From Nocardioides glacieisoli (lineage in GTDB: Bacteria > Actinomycetota > Actinomycetes > Propionibacteriales > Nocardioidaceae): 64,000 nt of DNA. The notes beneath the pieces are model-generated. The model was not told the DNA's origin. It did no database searches and worked only from the letters and a program-made list of their open reading frames with translations. Where the stretch lies: assembly GCF_004137245.1 (NCBI RefSeq), contig NZ_SDWS01000011.1, positions 52,559 through 116,558 of the forward strand, in the 5' to 3' direction. The number at the start of each line of letters is the position of its first letter. Position 1 is the first letter of the stretch. Positions 36,174-44,349 of the stretch are shown in pieces. The translations under genes and the position numbers were made by a program.

Positions 36174-36611
36174 GTGCTGACCCTCGCCCAGGAGACCTAC
36201 GACGCCATCGTGGCGCACGCCAAGCGCGACCACCCCGACGAGGCGTGCGGCGTCGTGGCGGGTCCCGAGGGCAGCGACCGCGCCGAGCGGTTCGTCCCGA
36301 TGGTCAACGCCGCGGGCAGCCCGACGTTCTACGAGTTCGACTCGACCGAGCTGCTGGCGCTCTACAAGGACATGGACGCCCGCGACGAGGAACCGGTCGT
36401 CGTCTACCACTCCCACACCGCCACCGAGGCCTACCCCAGCCGCACCGACATCGGGCTGGCGAGCGAGCCGAACGCCCACTACGTGCTCGTCAGCACACGC
36501 GATCACGGGAATAGCCCGGGCCCGGTGGAGTTCAGGTCCTACAGAATCATCGACGGAGCCGTGACCGAGGAAGAGGTCACGATCACGCCTACAGAGAAGA
36601 GCACCCCCTGA
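36174..36611 (+). CDS. mec: JAMM-motif CysO-cysteine peptidase
   Basis: 145 aa from GTG 36174, six bases after TAGGCT (leaderless). The JAMM metalloprotease motif is VVYHSHTATEAYPSRTDI (H-x-H-x7-S-x2-D), with the upstream Glu in PDEACGVVAG. By homology to Rv1334 it releases cysteine from the CysO-Cys adduct. Its stop overlaps the cysO start, and cysM follows, completing the pathway. Confidence 0.93.
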   Translation: MLTLAQETYDAIVAHAKRDHPDEACGVVAGPEGSDRAERFVPMVNAAGSPTFYEFDSTELLALYKDMDARDEEPVVVYHSHTATEAYPSRTDIGLASEPNAHYVLVSTRDHGNSPGPVEFRSYRIIDGAVTEEEVTITPTEKSTP

Positions 36612-36895
36612 TGGCCATCGAGGTCCGGATCCCCACCATCCTGCGCACCTACACCGACGGAGCGAAGTCCGTCGAGGGCACGGGCGGCAGCCTGTCCGAG
36701 CTGATCGACGACCTCGAGGGCAACCACCCCGGCATCAAGGGCCGCCTCGTGGAGGACAAGGACGGCTCGGTCGACCTGCGCCGCTTCGTCAACGTCTACG
36801 TCAACGACGAGGACGTCCGCTTCATCGGCGGCCTCGAGGCCCCGCTCAGCGACGGCGACCAGGTCGTCGTGCTCCCCGCCGTCGCCGGCGGGTGA
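36611..36895 (+). CDS. cysO: Sulfur-carrier protein CysO
   Basis: 94 aa. Ubiquitin-like MoaD/ThiS fold with the di-glycine C-terminus (VVVLPAVAGG) that carries the thiocarboxylate. The VNVYVNDEDVRFIGGLEAPLSDGDQV block is typical. It donates sulfur to CysM. The ATG overlaps the mec stop and cysM follows after 10 nt, so the three are cotranscribed. Confidence 0.94.
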   Translation: MAIEVRIPTILRTYTDGAKSVEGTGGSLSELIDDLEGNHPGIKGRLVEDKDGSVDLRRFVNVYVNDEDVRFIGGLEAPLSDGDQVVVLPAVAGG

Positions 36896-36905
36896 TCGCG
36901 GGCCG

Positions 36906-37871
36906 ATGACCCGCTACGACGACCTCCTCGCCTCCGTCGGCGGCACGCCGCTGGTGGGGGTCCCGCGCCTCTCGCCGGGCCGACAGCCGGACGGGACCGA
37001 CGTACGCCTCTGGGCCAAGCTCGAGGACCGCAACCCGACCGGCTCCATCAAGGACCGCCCGGCGCTGAGGATGATCGAGCAGGCCGAGGCCGACGGCACG
37101 CTGCGTCCGGGCTGCACGATCCTCGAGCCGACCAGCGGCAACACTGGCATCTCGCTGGCGATGGCCGCGAAGCTCAAGGGCTACCGGATCGTCTGCGTGA
37201 TGCCGGAGAACACGTCGGAGGAGCGGCGCCAGCTGCTGCGGATGTGGGGCGCCGAGATCATCTCCTCGCCCGCCGCGGGCGGGTCCAACGAGGCCGTGCG
37301 CGTGGCCAAGCAGGTCGCGAGCGAGCACCCCGACTGGGTGATGCTCTACCAGTACGGCAACGAGGCGAACGCCCTCGCGCACCAGGAGACCACCGGGCCC
37401 GAGCTGCTCGCCGACCTGCCGACGATCACGCACTTCGTCGCCGGGCTGGGCACCACCGGCACGCTGATGGGCGTCTCGCGGTTCTTCCGCGAGGCCAAGC
37501 CGGACGTGAAGATCGTGGCCGCGGAGCCGCGCTACGGCGAGCTCGTCTACGGCCTGCGCAACCTCGACGAGGGCTTCGTGCCCGAGCTCTACGACGCCTC
37601 CCTCATCGACTCGCGGTTCTCCGTCGGCCCCCGTGATGCCGTACGCCGGGTGCGCGAGCTGCTCGAGCTCGAGGGCATCTTCGCCGGCATCTCCACCGGC
37701 GCGATCCTGCACGCGGCGCTCGGCCAGGCCGCCAAGGCGGTCAAGGCGGGGGAGTCGGCTGACATCGCCTTCGTGGTCTGCGACGGCGGCTGGAAGTACC
37801 TCTCGACCGGCGCCTACGAGGGCACCGTCGACGAGGCCGAGGACCGCCTCGACGGTCAGCTCTGGGCGTAG
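36906..37871 (+). CDS. cysM: CysO-dependent cysteine synthase
   Basis: 321 aa, the length of M. tuberculosis CysM. The PLP lysine is in NPTGSIKDRPAL, the substrate loop is EPTSGNTGISLAMAA and the phosphate loop is AGLGTTGTLMG. CysM uses O-phosphoserine and CysO thiocarboxylate rather than O-acetylserine and sulfide, an assignment supported by the neighbouring cysO and mec. It ends the conserved block; a palindromic repeat and an IS30 element follow within 120 nt. Confidence 0.93.
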   Translation: MTRYDDLLASVGGTPLVGVPRLSPGRQPDGTDVRLWAKLEDRNPTGSIKDRPALRMIEQAEADGTLRPGCTILEPTSGNTGISLAMAAKLKGYRIVCVMPENTSEERRQLLRMWGAEIISSPAAGGSNEAVRVAKQVASEHPDWVMLYQYGNEANALAHQETTGPELLADLPTITHFVAGLGTTGTLMGVSRFFREAKPDVKIVAAEPRYGELVYGLRNLDEGFVPELYDASLIDSRFSVGPRDAVRRVRELLELEGIFAGISTGAILHAALGQAAKAVKAGESADIAFVVCDGGWKYLSTGAYEGTVDEAEDRLDGQLWA

Positions 37872-37913
37872 CCCGCCTTTCTGGTCGTATCGCCCCCGCC
37901 CCCGCCCCCCGCT

Positions 37914-37954
37914 GGTCGAGTAGTCCGCGAGGAACGAGCGGACGTATCGAGACC
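37914..37954. repeat. 41-nt palindromic repeat, intergenic copy
   Basis: Begins GGTCGAGTAGTCCGC, centre GAGGAACGA, then GCGGACGTATCGAGACC. Same length as the two copies inside the HNH genes. Inner arms are TCCGC/GCGGA here against GCCGG/CCGGC there, so both arms changed together, as expected if the hairpin is kept. Confidence 0.85.
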
Positions 37955-37981
37955 TTCGCAACCGCCCTGTTGACGACCCGC

Positions 37982-39081
37982 GAACTCAATCGGCTGTTGC
38001 AACCGGATCGTGAGTGGGAGGTTGCGGCGCATGCCGGGAGTGAGGTCGACCGCGGATCAGCGGTTGGTGATTGAGCGGGCGTACATGGCTGGGCTGCCGC
38101 AGGCCACGATTGCGGCGTTGGTGGGCAAGCATCCGTCGACGATCTCGAGGGAGCTGCGCCGGGCCGGGTCGTTCGGGACACGGTCCGCACGCGCTCGCAC
38201 GGCCCGCGCCGGCGGTCGTGGGTATCGGGTGAAGTACTCCGCGAAGTGGTCGCAGCGCGAGGCCGCACGCAAGGCCCGCCGGCCCAAGCAGCGGCGCCTG
38301 GACCATGCGCCGTTGCGGGAGAAGGTGTGGGAGTTGTTGCGGGCTGACTGGTCGCCGGAGCAGATCGCGGCGATGCTGCCGGTGTTGTTCCCACGCGATC
38401 TGAGGATGCGGGTGTCGCACGAGACGATCTACCAGTCGCTGTTCGTCCAGACCAAGGGCGAGCTCAAGCGCGAGCTGACCGCGCACCTACGCACCCAGCG
38501 GCAGCGCCGCAAGGCCCAGACCGGTGGCGCGAAGCGCTCCACGCTCGGGATCACCGACGACATCCGGATCTCCGCGCGGCCTGCTGAGGTCGAGGACCGC
38601 GCGGTGCCCGGTCACTGGGAGGGCGACCTGCTCCTCGGCGGGACGGGCAAGGGCGCGGTGATCACGCTGGTCGAGCGCTCGTCGCGGTTCGTGCTCCTCG
38701 CACCCCTGCCGGGACGTCACACCGCCGAGATCGCGCGGATGAAGCTGAGCGAGATGATCGCGACGTTGCCGTTGGAGCTGCGCAAGTCGATCACCTGGGA
38801 CCGCGGCACGGAGATGGCCCAGCACGCCCGGTTCAAGACCGAGACCGGTGTCCCGATCTACTTCTGCGACCCGCAGTCGCCGTGGCAGCGCGGTACGAAC
38901 GAGAACACCAACGGGCTGCTGCGTCAGTACTGGCCCAAGGGCGCCGACCTGCGCGACCTCACCGACACCGACTGTGACGCCGTCGCACTCAACCTGAACA
39001 CCAGACCCCGCAAGACCCTCGAGTGGCAGACTCCGGGCCAGGCCCTCAACAAGAGGCTCGATGCAACAACTGTTTGAGTTC
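37982..39081 (+). mobile_element. IS30-family insertion sequence, complete
   Basis: 1,100 bp bounded by inverted repeats of 22 nt that agree at 18 positions (left GAACTCAATCGGCTGTTGCA, right reverse complement GAACTCAAACAGTTGTTGCA). The dinucleotide GC is present just outside both ends and may be the target duplication, or an extension of the repeat. It holds one intact transposase and lies 42 nt before the second HNH gene. Confidence 0.9.
38010..39077 (+). CDS. IS30-family transposase
   Basis: 355 aa from GTG 38010 (ATG 38031 is an alternative). The N-terminal helix-turn-helix reads ERAYMAGLPQATIAALVGKH, PSTISRELRR. The catalytic DDE triad is Asp206 (GHWEGDLLLG), Asp264 (TWDRGTE) and Glu298 (GTNENTNGLL); the D-x33-E spacing is that of IS30. 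The coding frame overlaps the right inverted repeat. No frameshift or stop is seen, so the element looks active. Confidence 0.93.
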   Translation: MSGRLRRMPGVRSTADQRLVIERAYMAGLPQATIAALVGKHPSTISRELRRAGSFGTRSARARTARAGGRGYRVKYSAKWSQREAARKARRPKQRRLDHAPLREKVWELLRADWSPEQIAAMLPVLFPRDLRMRVSHETIYQSLFVQTKGELKRELTAHLRTQRQRRKAQTGGAKRSTLGITDDIRISARPAEVEDRAVPGHWEGDLLLGGTGKGAVITLVERSSRFVLLAPLPGRHTAEIARMKLSEMIATLPLELRKSITWDRGTEMAQHARFKTETGVPIYFCDPQSPWQRGTNENTNGLLRQYWPKGADLRDLTDTDCDAVALNLNTRPRKTLEWQTPGQALNKRLDATTV

Positions 39082-39110
39082 GCCACCGACCCGTTGTCGG
39101 TAGCTTGATT

Positions 39111-39116
39111 TATAAT
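39111..39116 (+). promoter_or_regulatory. TATAAT -10 box, leaderless promoter of the second HNH gene
   Basis: TATAAT seven bases before ATG 39124, as in the paralogue at 6598. The IS30 insertion ends 30 nt upstream, so the -10 is intact but everything further upstream has been replaced by IS sequence. Confidence 0.7.
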
Positions 39117-39123
39117 CGATCAC

Positions 39124-40614
39124 ATGATCGACACGCTGGCGGGAACCGGGACAGGTGAGGCAGACGCCCTCACCGCCTCCGACCTGCTCGCCTCGATCCG
39201 CGCCTCCCGCGACCTCGAGAACACTGAAGCGGCCCGTCAGCTGGACCTCGCTGCCCGGTGGGCAGACCTGCATCCACCCGAGTCGATCCACTCCGCCGCC
39301 GCGTTCACCGTCCCGGGCACTGACCACGAGGAGCCTCTCGCGGGCGAGGGGTGTCCGCTGGTCGCGGAGTTCTGCATCGCCGAGCTCGGCACGGTTCTCG
39401 GCATCTCCTCGACCTCGGCGAAGAAGCTCATCGGTCATGCCCTCGAGCTGCGCCACCGCCTGCCGCGGTTGTGGTCGCAGGTGCAGTCCGGCGCAGTGCC
39501 GGCGTGGCGCGCCCGGTCGGTCGCGGAGGTCACGATCCACTCCAGTCCTTCGCTTACCCGTGAGGCGGCGGCGTTCGTGGACGCCCAGGTCGCTGCCGTT
39601 GCGGGTCGGATCGGTCCTGCGCAGCTGGACCGGCTGGTGGTGGAGACGATCAAGCGGTTCGAGCTTGCCGCACCTGATCCGGCCTCGGATCCGGAGGACG
39701 GCTACCTCTCGGTCGACCCTCGCCATGCGACGTTGCACGACGAGGACGTCCACTTCGCCGGGACCATGCGGTTCGAGGCCGAGCTCGACATCGCCGACGC
39801 CCTCGACCTCAACCACGCCCTCGCGCAGAAGGCAGCCGAGCAGAAGGCCCTCGGCTCGGCCGAGTCCCTCGACGTACGCCGGGCTAAGGCCCTCGGTGAC
39901 CTCGCCCGCACCCAGACCGCCCTCGACCTCTTCAACTCCTCCGGTGATCGAGCAGCCGGGGAGGAGGAACGAGCAAGACCTCCCGGTGGTCGAGTAGCCG
40001 GTGAGGAACGAGCCGGCGTATCGAGACCCGACCTCCCCGCCGCCCGCGAGGTCGTCCTCCACGCCCACTTCGACGCCACCACCAACACGACGGCTGCCGG
40101 CGAGCAGTCCGTGTTCGGGCCGACCGGCCGGCTGGAAGAACGCCAGCGGCTCGTCCTGCTCGACCAGCTGAAGTCCTGGTGCCGCGACTCCCGGACCAAG
40201 ATCACGATCAAGCCCGTCATCGACCTCAACGCCCACCTGAGCGCACCCGGGTACGACATCCCCGACCGGATCCGCGACCAAGTGGCTCTCCGGGACCAAA
40301 CGTGCGTGTTCCCGTGGTGCACCCGACCCGCCCGCGGTTGCGACATCGACCACGTCATCTCCTATGACCACGACGCCGACGCAGAAGGCCGACCACAACC
40401 CGGGCCGACGCAGTCGAGCAACCTCGCTGCCCTCTGCCGGTTCCACCACCGCCTCAAGACCCACACCGCCTGGCGCTACCGCGTCACCGGACCCGGTGCG
40501 TACGAGTGGACCAGCCCCCACGGCCACCACTACCGCCGCGACACCACCGGAACCACCCCGATCAACGGACCCGACCCCGGCCCACCCGGCATCCCGCGAC
40601 CCCGTCGACGATGA
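39124..40614 (+). CDS. DUF222/HNH endonuclease, intact paralogue
   Basis: 496 aa. DUF222 (13E12-repeat) domain residues 1-~260, a repeat-derived Arg/Glu-rich linker (~275-305), then an HNH nuclease domain: CVFPWCTRPARGCDIDHVIS and NLAALCRFHHRLKTHTAWRY, which give the Cys pairs, the D-H, the Asn and the H-H of the motif. It is close to the 6611 copy over its whole length, with the ending PRPRRR. This family is abundant and repeated in actinobacteria (REP13E12 in mycobacteria, a phage integration target). Its cellular role is unresolved. Confidence 0.9.
   Translation: MIDTLAGTGTGEADALTASDLLASIRASRDLENTEAARQLDLAARWADLHPPESIHSAAAFTVPGTDHEEPLAGEGCPLVAEFCIAELGTVLGISSTSAKKLIGHALELRHRLPRLWSQVQSGAVPAWRARSVAEVTIHSSPSLTREAAAFVDAQVAAVAGRIGPAQLDRLVVETIKRFELAAPDPASDPEDGYLSVDPRHATLHDEDVHFAGTMRFEAELDIADALDLNHALAQKAAEQKALGSAESLDVRRAKALGDLARTQTALDLFNSSGDRAAGEEERARPPGGRVAGEERAGVSRPDLPAAREVVLHAHFDATTNTTAAGEQSVFGPTGRLEERQRLVLLDQLKSWCRDSRTKITIKPVIDLNAHLSAPGYDIPDRIRDQVALRDQTCVFPWCTRPARGCDIDHVISYDHDADAEGRPQPGPTQSSNLAALCRFHHRLKTHTAWRYRVTGPGAYEWTSPHGHHYRRDTTGTTPINGPDPGPPGIPRPRRR
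39988..40028 (+). repeat. 41-nt palindromic repeat embedded in HNH coding sequence
   Basis: Identical to 7460-7500 and translated in the same frame (GRVAGEERAGVSR). A decayed extra copy precedes it from about 39947 (ATCGAGCAGCCGG...GAGGAACGAGC), so insertion at this linker has happened more than once. Confidence 0.85.
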
Positions 40615-40625
40615 CCCCGCCCGCA

Positions 40626-40651
40626 CCCCGCCAGTCCTCACGATGGCGGGG
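40626..40651 (+). terminator. Terminator of the second HNH gene
   Basis: CCCCGCCA / TGGCGGGG, an 8-bp perfect stem with a 10-nt loop, 11 nt after the stop. It occupies the same place as the hairpin at 8080, though its sequence differs. Confidence 0.65.
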
Positions 40652-40726
40652 GCACAGCCATGCTCGAACCACGACATGACGCACTGATCGCGGCGGATGA
40701 GGGCGCCCCGATGCGAGGACTCCTTC

Positions 40727-41113
40727 ATGACGGGCAGTGAGCGCGGTTGGGTCTTCGCCGATGCGTGGGTGTTGACGGCCATCGCTGTCTCGACACGTCC
40801 CTGCTCGCTGACGGACATTGTCGCGGCCGGTGACGGACTCAACCATGCGCTCCTGCTCGATGCCGAAGTCGACGGGGCGCTCGGGAAACTGCAGGGCAGT
40901 GGGCTCGTGCTGGTGATGGCTGAGCTGCGTTTCGATCTCACTCCCGAAGGTGCAGCGCTGGTCGAGCGTCGCCGCGGGAACCTGCTCTCTCAGATCGACT
41001 CGGTCCTGTCGCTACTTGGCCAGGTACCTGACAGTGATCAGCAGTTCGCGCTTCCACCCGGCGCACTACAAGACGCTGTCGATGCCTACAAAGCTCGGTC
41101 GCGGAAGCACTGA
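40727..41113 (+). CDS. Winged-helix-like hypothetical protein
   Basis: 128 aa from ATG 40727, seven bases after GAGGA; an in-frame ATG at 40697 lacks such a site. WVLTAIAVSTRPCSLTDIVAAGDGLNHALLLDAEVDGALGKLQGSGLV and the following FDLTPEGAALVERRR look like a PadR/MarR-type winged helix with its wing. The C-terminal helix (SQIDSVLSLLGQVP) could dimerise. Probably a DNA-binding regulator; no target is evident. Confidence 0.65.
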   Translation: MTGSERGWVFADAWVLTAIAVSTRPCSLTDIVAAGDGLNHALLLDAEVDGALGKLQGSGLVLVMAELRFDLTPEGAALVERRRGNLLSQIDSVLSLLGQVPDSDQQFALPPGALQDAVDAYKARSRKH

Positions 41114-41290
41114 CGGAGGCATCCGCTGATCGGCAGGTCCGGATGCTCCCGACAACGTCGTAGGCGGTGGTTGTCAGGACGACCGCCACCCATGACGTCG
41201 GTGACGCGAACCCATCTCGCCAGATCTGATCCAGCACCAGCCCCCGACTAACGTCGTACCCACCCCCGCGCCACCCGTCAGGAGAGCCGC

Positions 41291-41671
41291 ATGGACGACC
41301 GCACCATCACCGGACTGATCGGGGTGTACGACGCCGACGGCGGCCTGCTCGGCGAGGCGGCGTACGTCTGGGGCAAGGTGCGCGGCACCCGCCACTGCTC
41401 GCTGTGCGACATCACGCACGGCACGGTCCGGCGCAAGCCGGAGTGGGACCGGATGGTCGAGGGGCTCGGGACACCCGTGGACCTGGTCCACCTCAACGAG
41501 ATGCCTCCCGACGTGCGCGACGCGGTGGCCGAGTGCGGTGCGCCGGTGGTCCTGGCGCGCACCGACGAGGGAGTGCACCCCGTCGTGCGCGCCGACGAGC
41601 TCGACACCCTGGGCGGCTCGGTGGAGCGTCTCGGCACTCTGCTGCGCGAGCGCATCGGAGGCACGGCGTGA
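41291..41671 (+). CDS. Conserved hypothetical protein with CxxC
   Basis: 126 aa. It begins ITGLIGVYDADGGLLGEAAYVWGKVRGTRHCSLCDITHGTVRRKPEWDRM. The H-C-x2-C-D-I-T-H cluster could bind a metal. The rest has a thioredoxin-like alternation of strands and helices, but no assigned catalytic site. It overlaps the TspO gene by 4 nt (GTGA), so the two are probably translated together. Confidence 0.7.
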   Translation: MDDRTITGLIGVYDADGGLLGEAAYVWGKVRGTRHCSLCDITHGTVRRKPEWDRMVEGLGTPVDLVHLNEMPPDVRDAVAECGAPVVLARTDEGVHPVVRADELDTLGGSVERLGTLLRERIGGTA

Positions 41672-42135
41672 GTGGCGGCTGGGCGGCCACCGTGGTGTGG
41701 GTCGTCCTCGTCGCGGTCTACGCAGGCCTGTCGAGCGTCTGGACCGCCCACGACCCGGACTGGTACTCCGGCCTGGCGAAGCCGTCGTTCCAGCCGCCGG
41801 ACGTGGTCTTCGGGATCATGTGGCCCCTCAACTTCCTCGCACTCTTCGCGGTCGGCGCCTGGTTCACCCGCTCGTCCGCGGCGGAGGCCGTCTGGCCGGT
41901 CACGACGGTGCTGGGCGCATCGGTCGTCGCCGCCCTCGCCTGGGCGTGGCTGTTCTACGTCCCGCACCGCATCGGCGCCGCCACCGTCGCCCTCGCGCTG
42001 GCGGCAGCGCTCACCTGGGTCCTGGTGGCGCTGGTCGCGCGGTCGCTGCCCTGGGCGGGTGTCCTGCTGGTGCCGTACGCCGCGTGGTTGAGCATCGCGA
42101 CGGCGCTGTCGGTGCAGTACGCCCGCCTCAACTGA
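41668..42135 (+). CDS. TspO/MBR-family membrane protein
   Basis: 155 aa from GTG 41668 with five membrane helices. Family motifs are WYSGLAKPSFQPPDVVFGIMWPLNF and the terminal PYAAWLSIATALSVQYARLN. TspO proteins bind tetrapyrroles or act in redox/stress signalling in the membrane. Coupled to the CxxC protein upstream; no heme or cobalamin gene is adjacent. Confidence 0.88.
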   Translation: MSGGWAATVVWVVLVAVYAGLSSVWTAHDPDWYSGLAKPSFQPPDVVFGIMWPLNFLALFAVGAWFTRSSAAEAVWPVTTVLGASVVAALAWAWLFYVPHRIGAATVALALAAALTWVLVALVARSLPWAGVLLVPYAAWLSIATALSVQYARLN

Positions 42136-42159
42136 GATCCCGGCCCTAGGCTCGGCCAC

Positions 42160-42732
42160 ATGTTCCGCGTGGCGACAGTCCTCGTCCTGCTGGCTGCGTT
42201 GGCGCCGGCCCTCACGACGCCGGCCGAGGCAGGCGTTGCCGAGCGCGCCGAGCGTCGCGTGGTGACGTACTCCGTCATCACCCGCGGCAAGGTCACTGCC
42301 TCGATGGAGGTCTTCCGCCGACAGGCGCAGGAGACGTACGACGACCCGCGCGGATGGCGGGCAGCGGGCATCGAGTTCCGTCGGGTGCGGCGCGGTGGCG
42401 ACTTCACGCTGGTGCTCGCGTCGGCGGGCGCGGTGCCGAGCTTCTCGTCGAGCTGCTCGGCGCAGTGGTCGTGCCGGGTGGGGCGCTACGTCATCATCAA
42501 CCAGTACCGCTGGCGCAACGCCTCCGTCGCCTGGAACCGCTCGGGCAGGACGACGCGCGACTACCGCCACCTGGTCGTCAACCACGAGACCGGCCACTGG
42601 CTCGGGCTCGGGCACGCGACGTGCCCGCAGCGGGGCAGCAAGGCGCCAGTGATGATGCAGCAGTCCAAGGGAACGGGCGGCTGCCGGTTCAACCCCTGGC
42701 CGCTCCCGCGGGAGGCGGCCAGGGCGAGGTGA
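42160..42732 (+). CDS. DUF3152 secreted metalloprotease-like protein
   Basis: 190 aa. ATG 42160 lies seven bases after TAGGCT (leaderless). Signal peptide to about residue 24 (ALTTPAEA). The zinc-protease motif is VVNHETGHWLGLGH, an HExxHxxGxxH, and DUF3152 continues with CSAQWSCRVGRYVIINQYRW and APVMMQQSKG. A secreted, zinc-dependent peptidase is likely from the intact motif; substrates are unknown. Confidence 0.85.
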   Translation: MFRVATVLVLLAALAPALTTPAEAGVAERAERRVVTYSVITRGKVTASMEVFRRQAQETYDDPRGWRAAGIEFRRVRRGGDFTLVLASAGAVPSFSSSCSAQWSCRVGRYVIINQYRWRNASVAWNRSGRTTRDYRHLVVNHETGHWLGLGHATCPQRGSKAPVMMQQSKGTGGCRFNPWPLPREAARAR

Positions 42733-42736
42733 GGCG

Positions 42737-44299
42737 TCAGCGCTTGTTGGCGTCGATCGCGACGACCCCGAGGGTGGGGGAGCCGATCACCACGTCGGAC
42801 GAGACGTTGCGCAGGACGACCGCGATCAGCTCGCGACCCTCGGTCACGTCGTCGTCGAGGATGCGCACCGGGATGTAGTGGCGCACCTCGCCCGGTGCGA
42901 AGGTGAACCCGCCCTCCTCGGCGACGAAGTCGACGCCCGCCTCGGCGCTCAGACCCACGACGGACCAGCCCACGTCGACGGGGGTGGTCTTCGGGTCCTG
43001 CAGGTCGACGGGGAACCACACCGTCCGCACACGCTCGGGCGACTTCATCCGGATGTCTCCCAGGCGCACCTCGTTGCGGCTCAGCCACTCGGCCCGCTTG
43101 CCCAGCCAGTTGGCGACGAACGCCACCTCACCGTTGCGGCTGCGCGCGTGACGGGTCCACTCGAGGTCGGCGTCACCGGCGTGCCACTGGTCCCAGTCCT
43201 TCTCTCCCGACGGCGCGAGCGTGGCCGCGGCCTGCGGCAGCTGGGCGAGGACCGCGTCGACCGTCGGTCGCAGGGCCTGCCAGCGCTTCTTGACGCGCTT
43301 GGAGAAGGCCGGGTCCTGCAGCATCCGGGAGATCCAGCTCTTCCCGGTCCGGGTGTACCACCCCTCGGCGGCAGTCGAACCCTTCCACTTCGTGCCGGCG
43401 CTGAGGTCGAAGTCCCACACCGGCCCGAACACGAACCGCTTGCCGGGGATCCAGCTGAAGTTCACGCTCGACTGGAAGTTGGAGTCTTGGTTGGCGAAGA
43501 GCTCCTCGACGAGGTACCAGTCGATGAGCCGCGCCACGTCGACGTACTTCCGGTAGCCCAGCTTGGGATCGGCGAAGTCCGGGCCGTAGAGGACCCGCTC
43601 GAAGCGCGAGACGGCCCCGCGCACCTGACGGCGCTGCTTCTTGGTGACCTCGTCGGGGTCCTTGAACGCGATCGCGGAGCCGCGCTTGGTGCGGAAGCCC
43701 GGCTCGCCGTCGCGCAGGTAGCGCTTGTTGAACTCCAGCAGGTAGCCGTCGTCCGGGAGGTCGACGCGGCCGCCACCCTCCTCGACCTGCTCGGTGAGCA
43801 TGTAGAGACCCTGCGACTGCCCGTTGAGCACGACATCGACGAAGCGGAACTTGGGCGTCCACGCCAGCCGCGTCTGCGCCGCGATCGCGAACGCGGCGGC
43901 CGTGCGGAGGCCGCTGCGGTCGCCGTAGTTGGCCAGCAGCACCCACTCGTCGTGCGCGATGTCGCCGACGAGGGCGGCGTCCTCCTCGAGCTTGAGCTTG
44001 TAGGGCTTCTTGGCCCAGCCCCAGCTGGAGTTGCCGCGCCCTCGCACCTCGGTGGTGTGGGCGACGCCGTCGAGGGTGACCGTGCCGGGGACGTAGTCCT
44101 CGCGGCCGATCGGTGCGCCGAGGGTGTCGATGACGAGCTGGGTCGGCGGCGCCGGCGGCCAGCCGACCGCGGCCGCAGCGACCGGGTCGGGCTCGGCGGC
44201 GCTGCCGGACAGTGGGGCGAGGAGCGCTGCCGTGACGGAGACCGCCACTGCGGCGCACAGGGGTGCGATCCGCCTCGAGATGTGCCTGGTCATGGTCAT
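42737..44299 (-). CDS. Secreted CotH-kinase family protein
   Basis: 520 aa with a signal peptide (IAPLCAAVAVSVTAALLAPL, then GSA-A). The CotH domain spans about 80-420: EVRGRGNSSWGWAKKPYKLKL, YMLTEQVEEG, and the active-site-like DWYLVEELFANQDS and FGPVWDFDLSAG. The C-terminal ~110 residues form a Calx-beta-like domain (PVDVGWSVVGLSAEAGVDFVAEEG, then TEGRELIAVVL). CotH proteins are atypical kinases that phosphorylate surface proteins. It lies 50 nt downstream of a secreted phosphodiesterase on the same strand. Confidence 0.87.
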   Translation of the reverse strand: MTMTRHISRRIAPLCAAVAVSVTAALLAPLSGSAAEPDPVAAAAVGWPPAPPTQLVIDTLGAPIGREDYVPGTVTLDGVAHTTEVRGRGNSSWGWAKKPYKLKLEEDAALVGDIAHDEWVLLANYGDRSGLRTAAAFAIAAQTRLAWTPKFRFVDVVLNGQSQGLYMLTEQVEEGGGRVDLPDDGYLLEFNKRYLRDGEPGFRTKRGSAIAFKDPDEVTKKQRRQVRGAVSRFERVLYGPDFADPKLGYRKYVDVARLIDWYLVEELFANQDSNFQSSVNFSWIPGKRFVFGPVWDFDLSAGTKWKGSTAAEGWYTRTGKSWISRMLQDPAFSKRVKKRWQALRPTVDAVLAQLPQAAATLAPSGEKDWDQWHAGDADLEWTRHARSRNGEVAFVANWLGKRAEWLSRNEVRLGDIRMKSPERVRTVWFPVDLQDPKTTPVDVGWSVVGLSAEAGVDFVAEEGGFTFAPGEVRHYIPVRILDDDVTEGRELIAVVLRNVSSDVVIGSPTLGVVAIDANKR

Positions 44300-44349
44300 G
44301 TTCCCCTCGACTACCCGGTCCGACTGTCCGGAACCGGGGGCACTGTACG

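Noticed and set aside
37982..39081. CRISPR-like or phage origin for the repeat region near 38-39 kb
   Set aside because: There are no regularly spaced direct repeats with unique spacers. The sequence is fully explained by an IS30 element with inverted ends.
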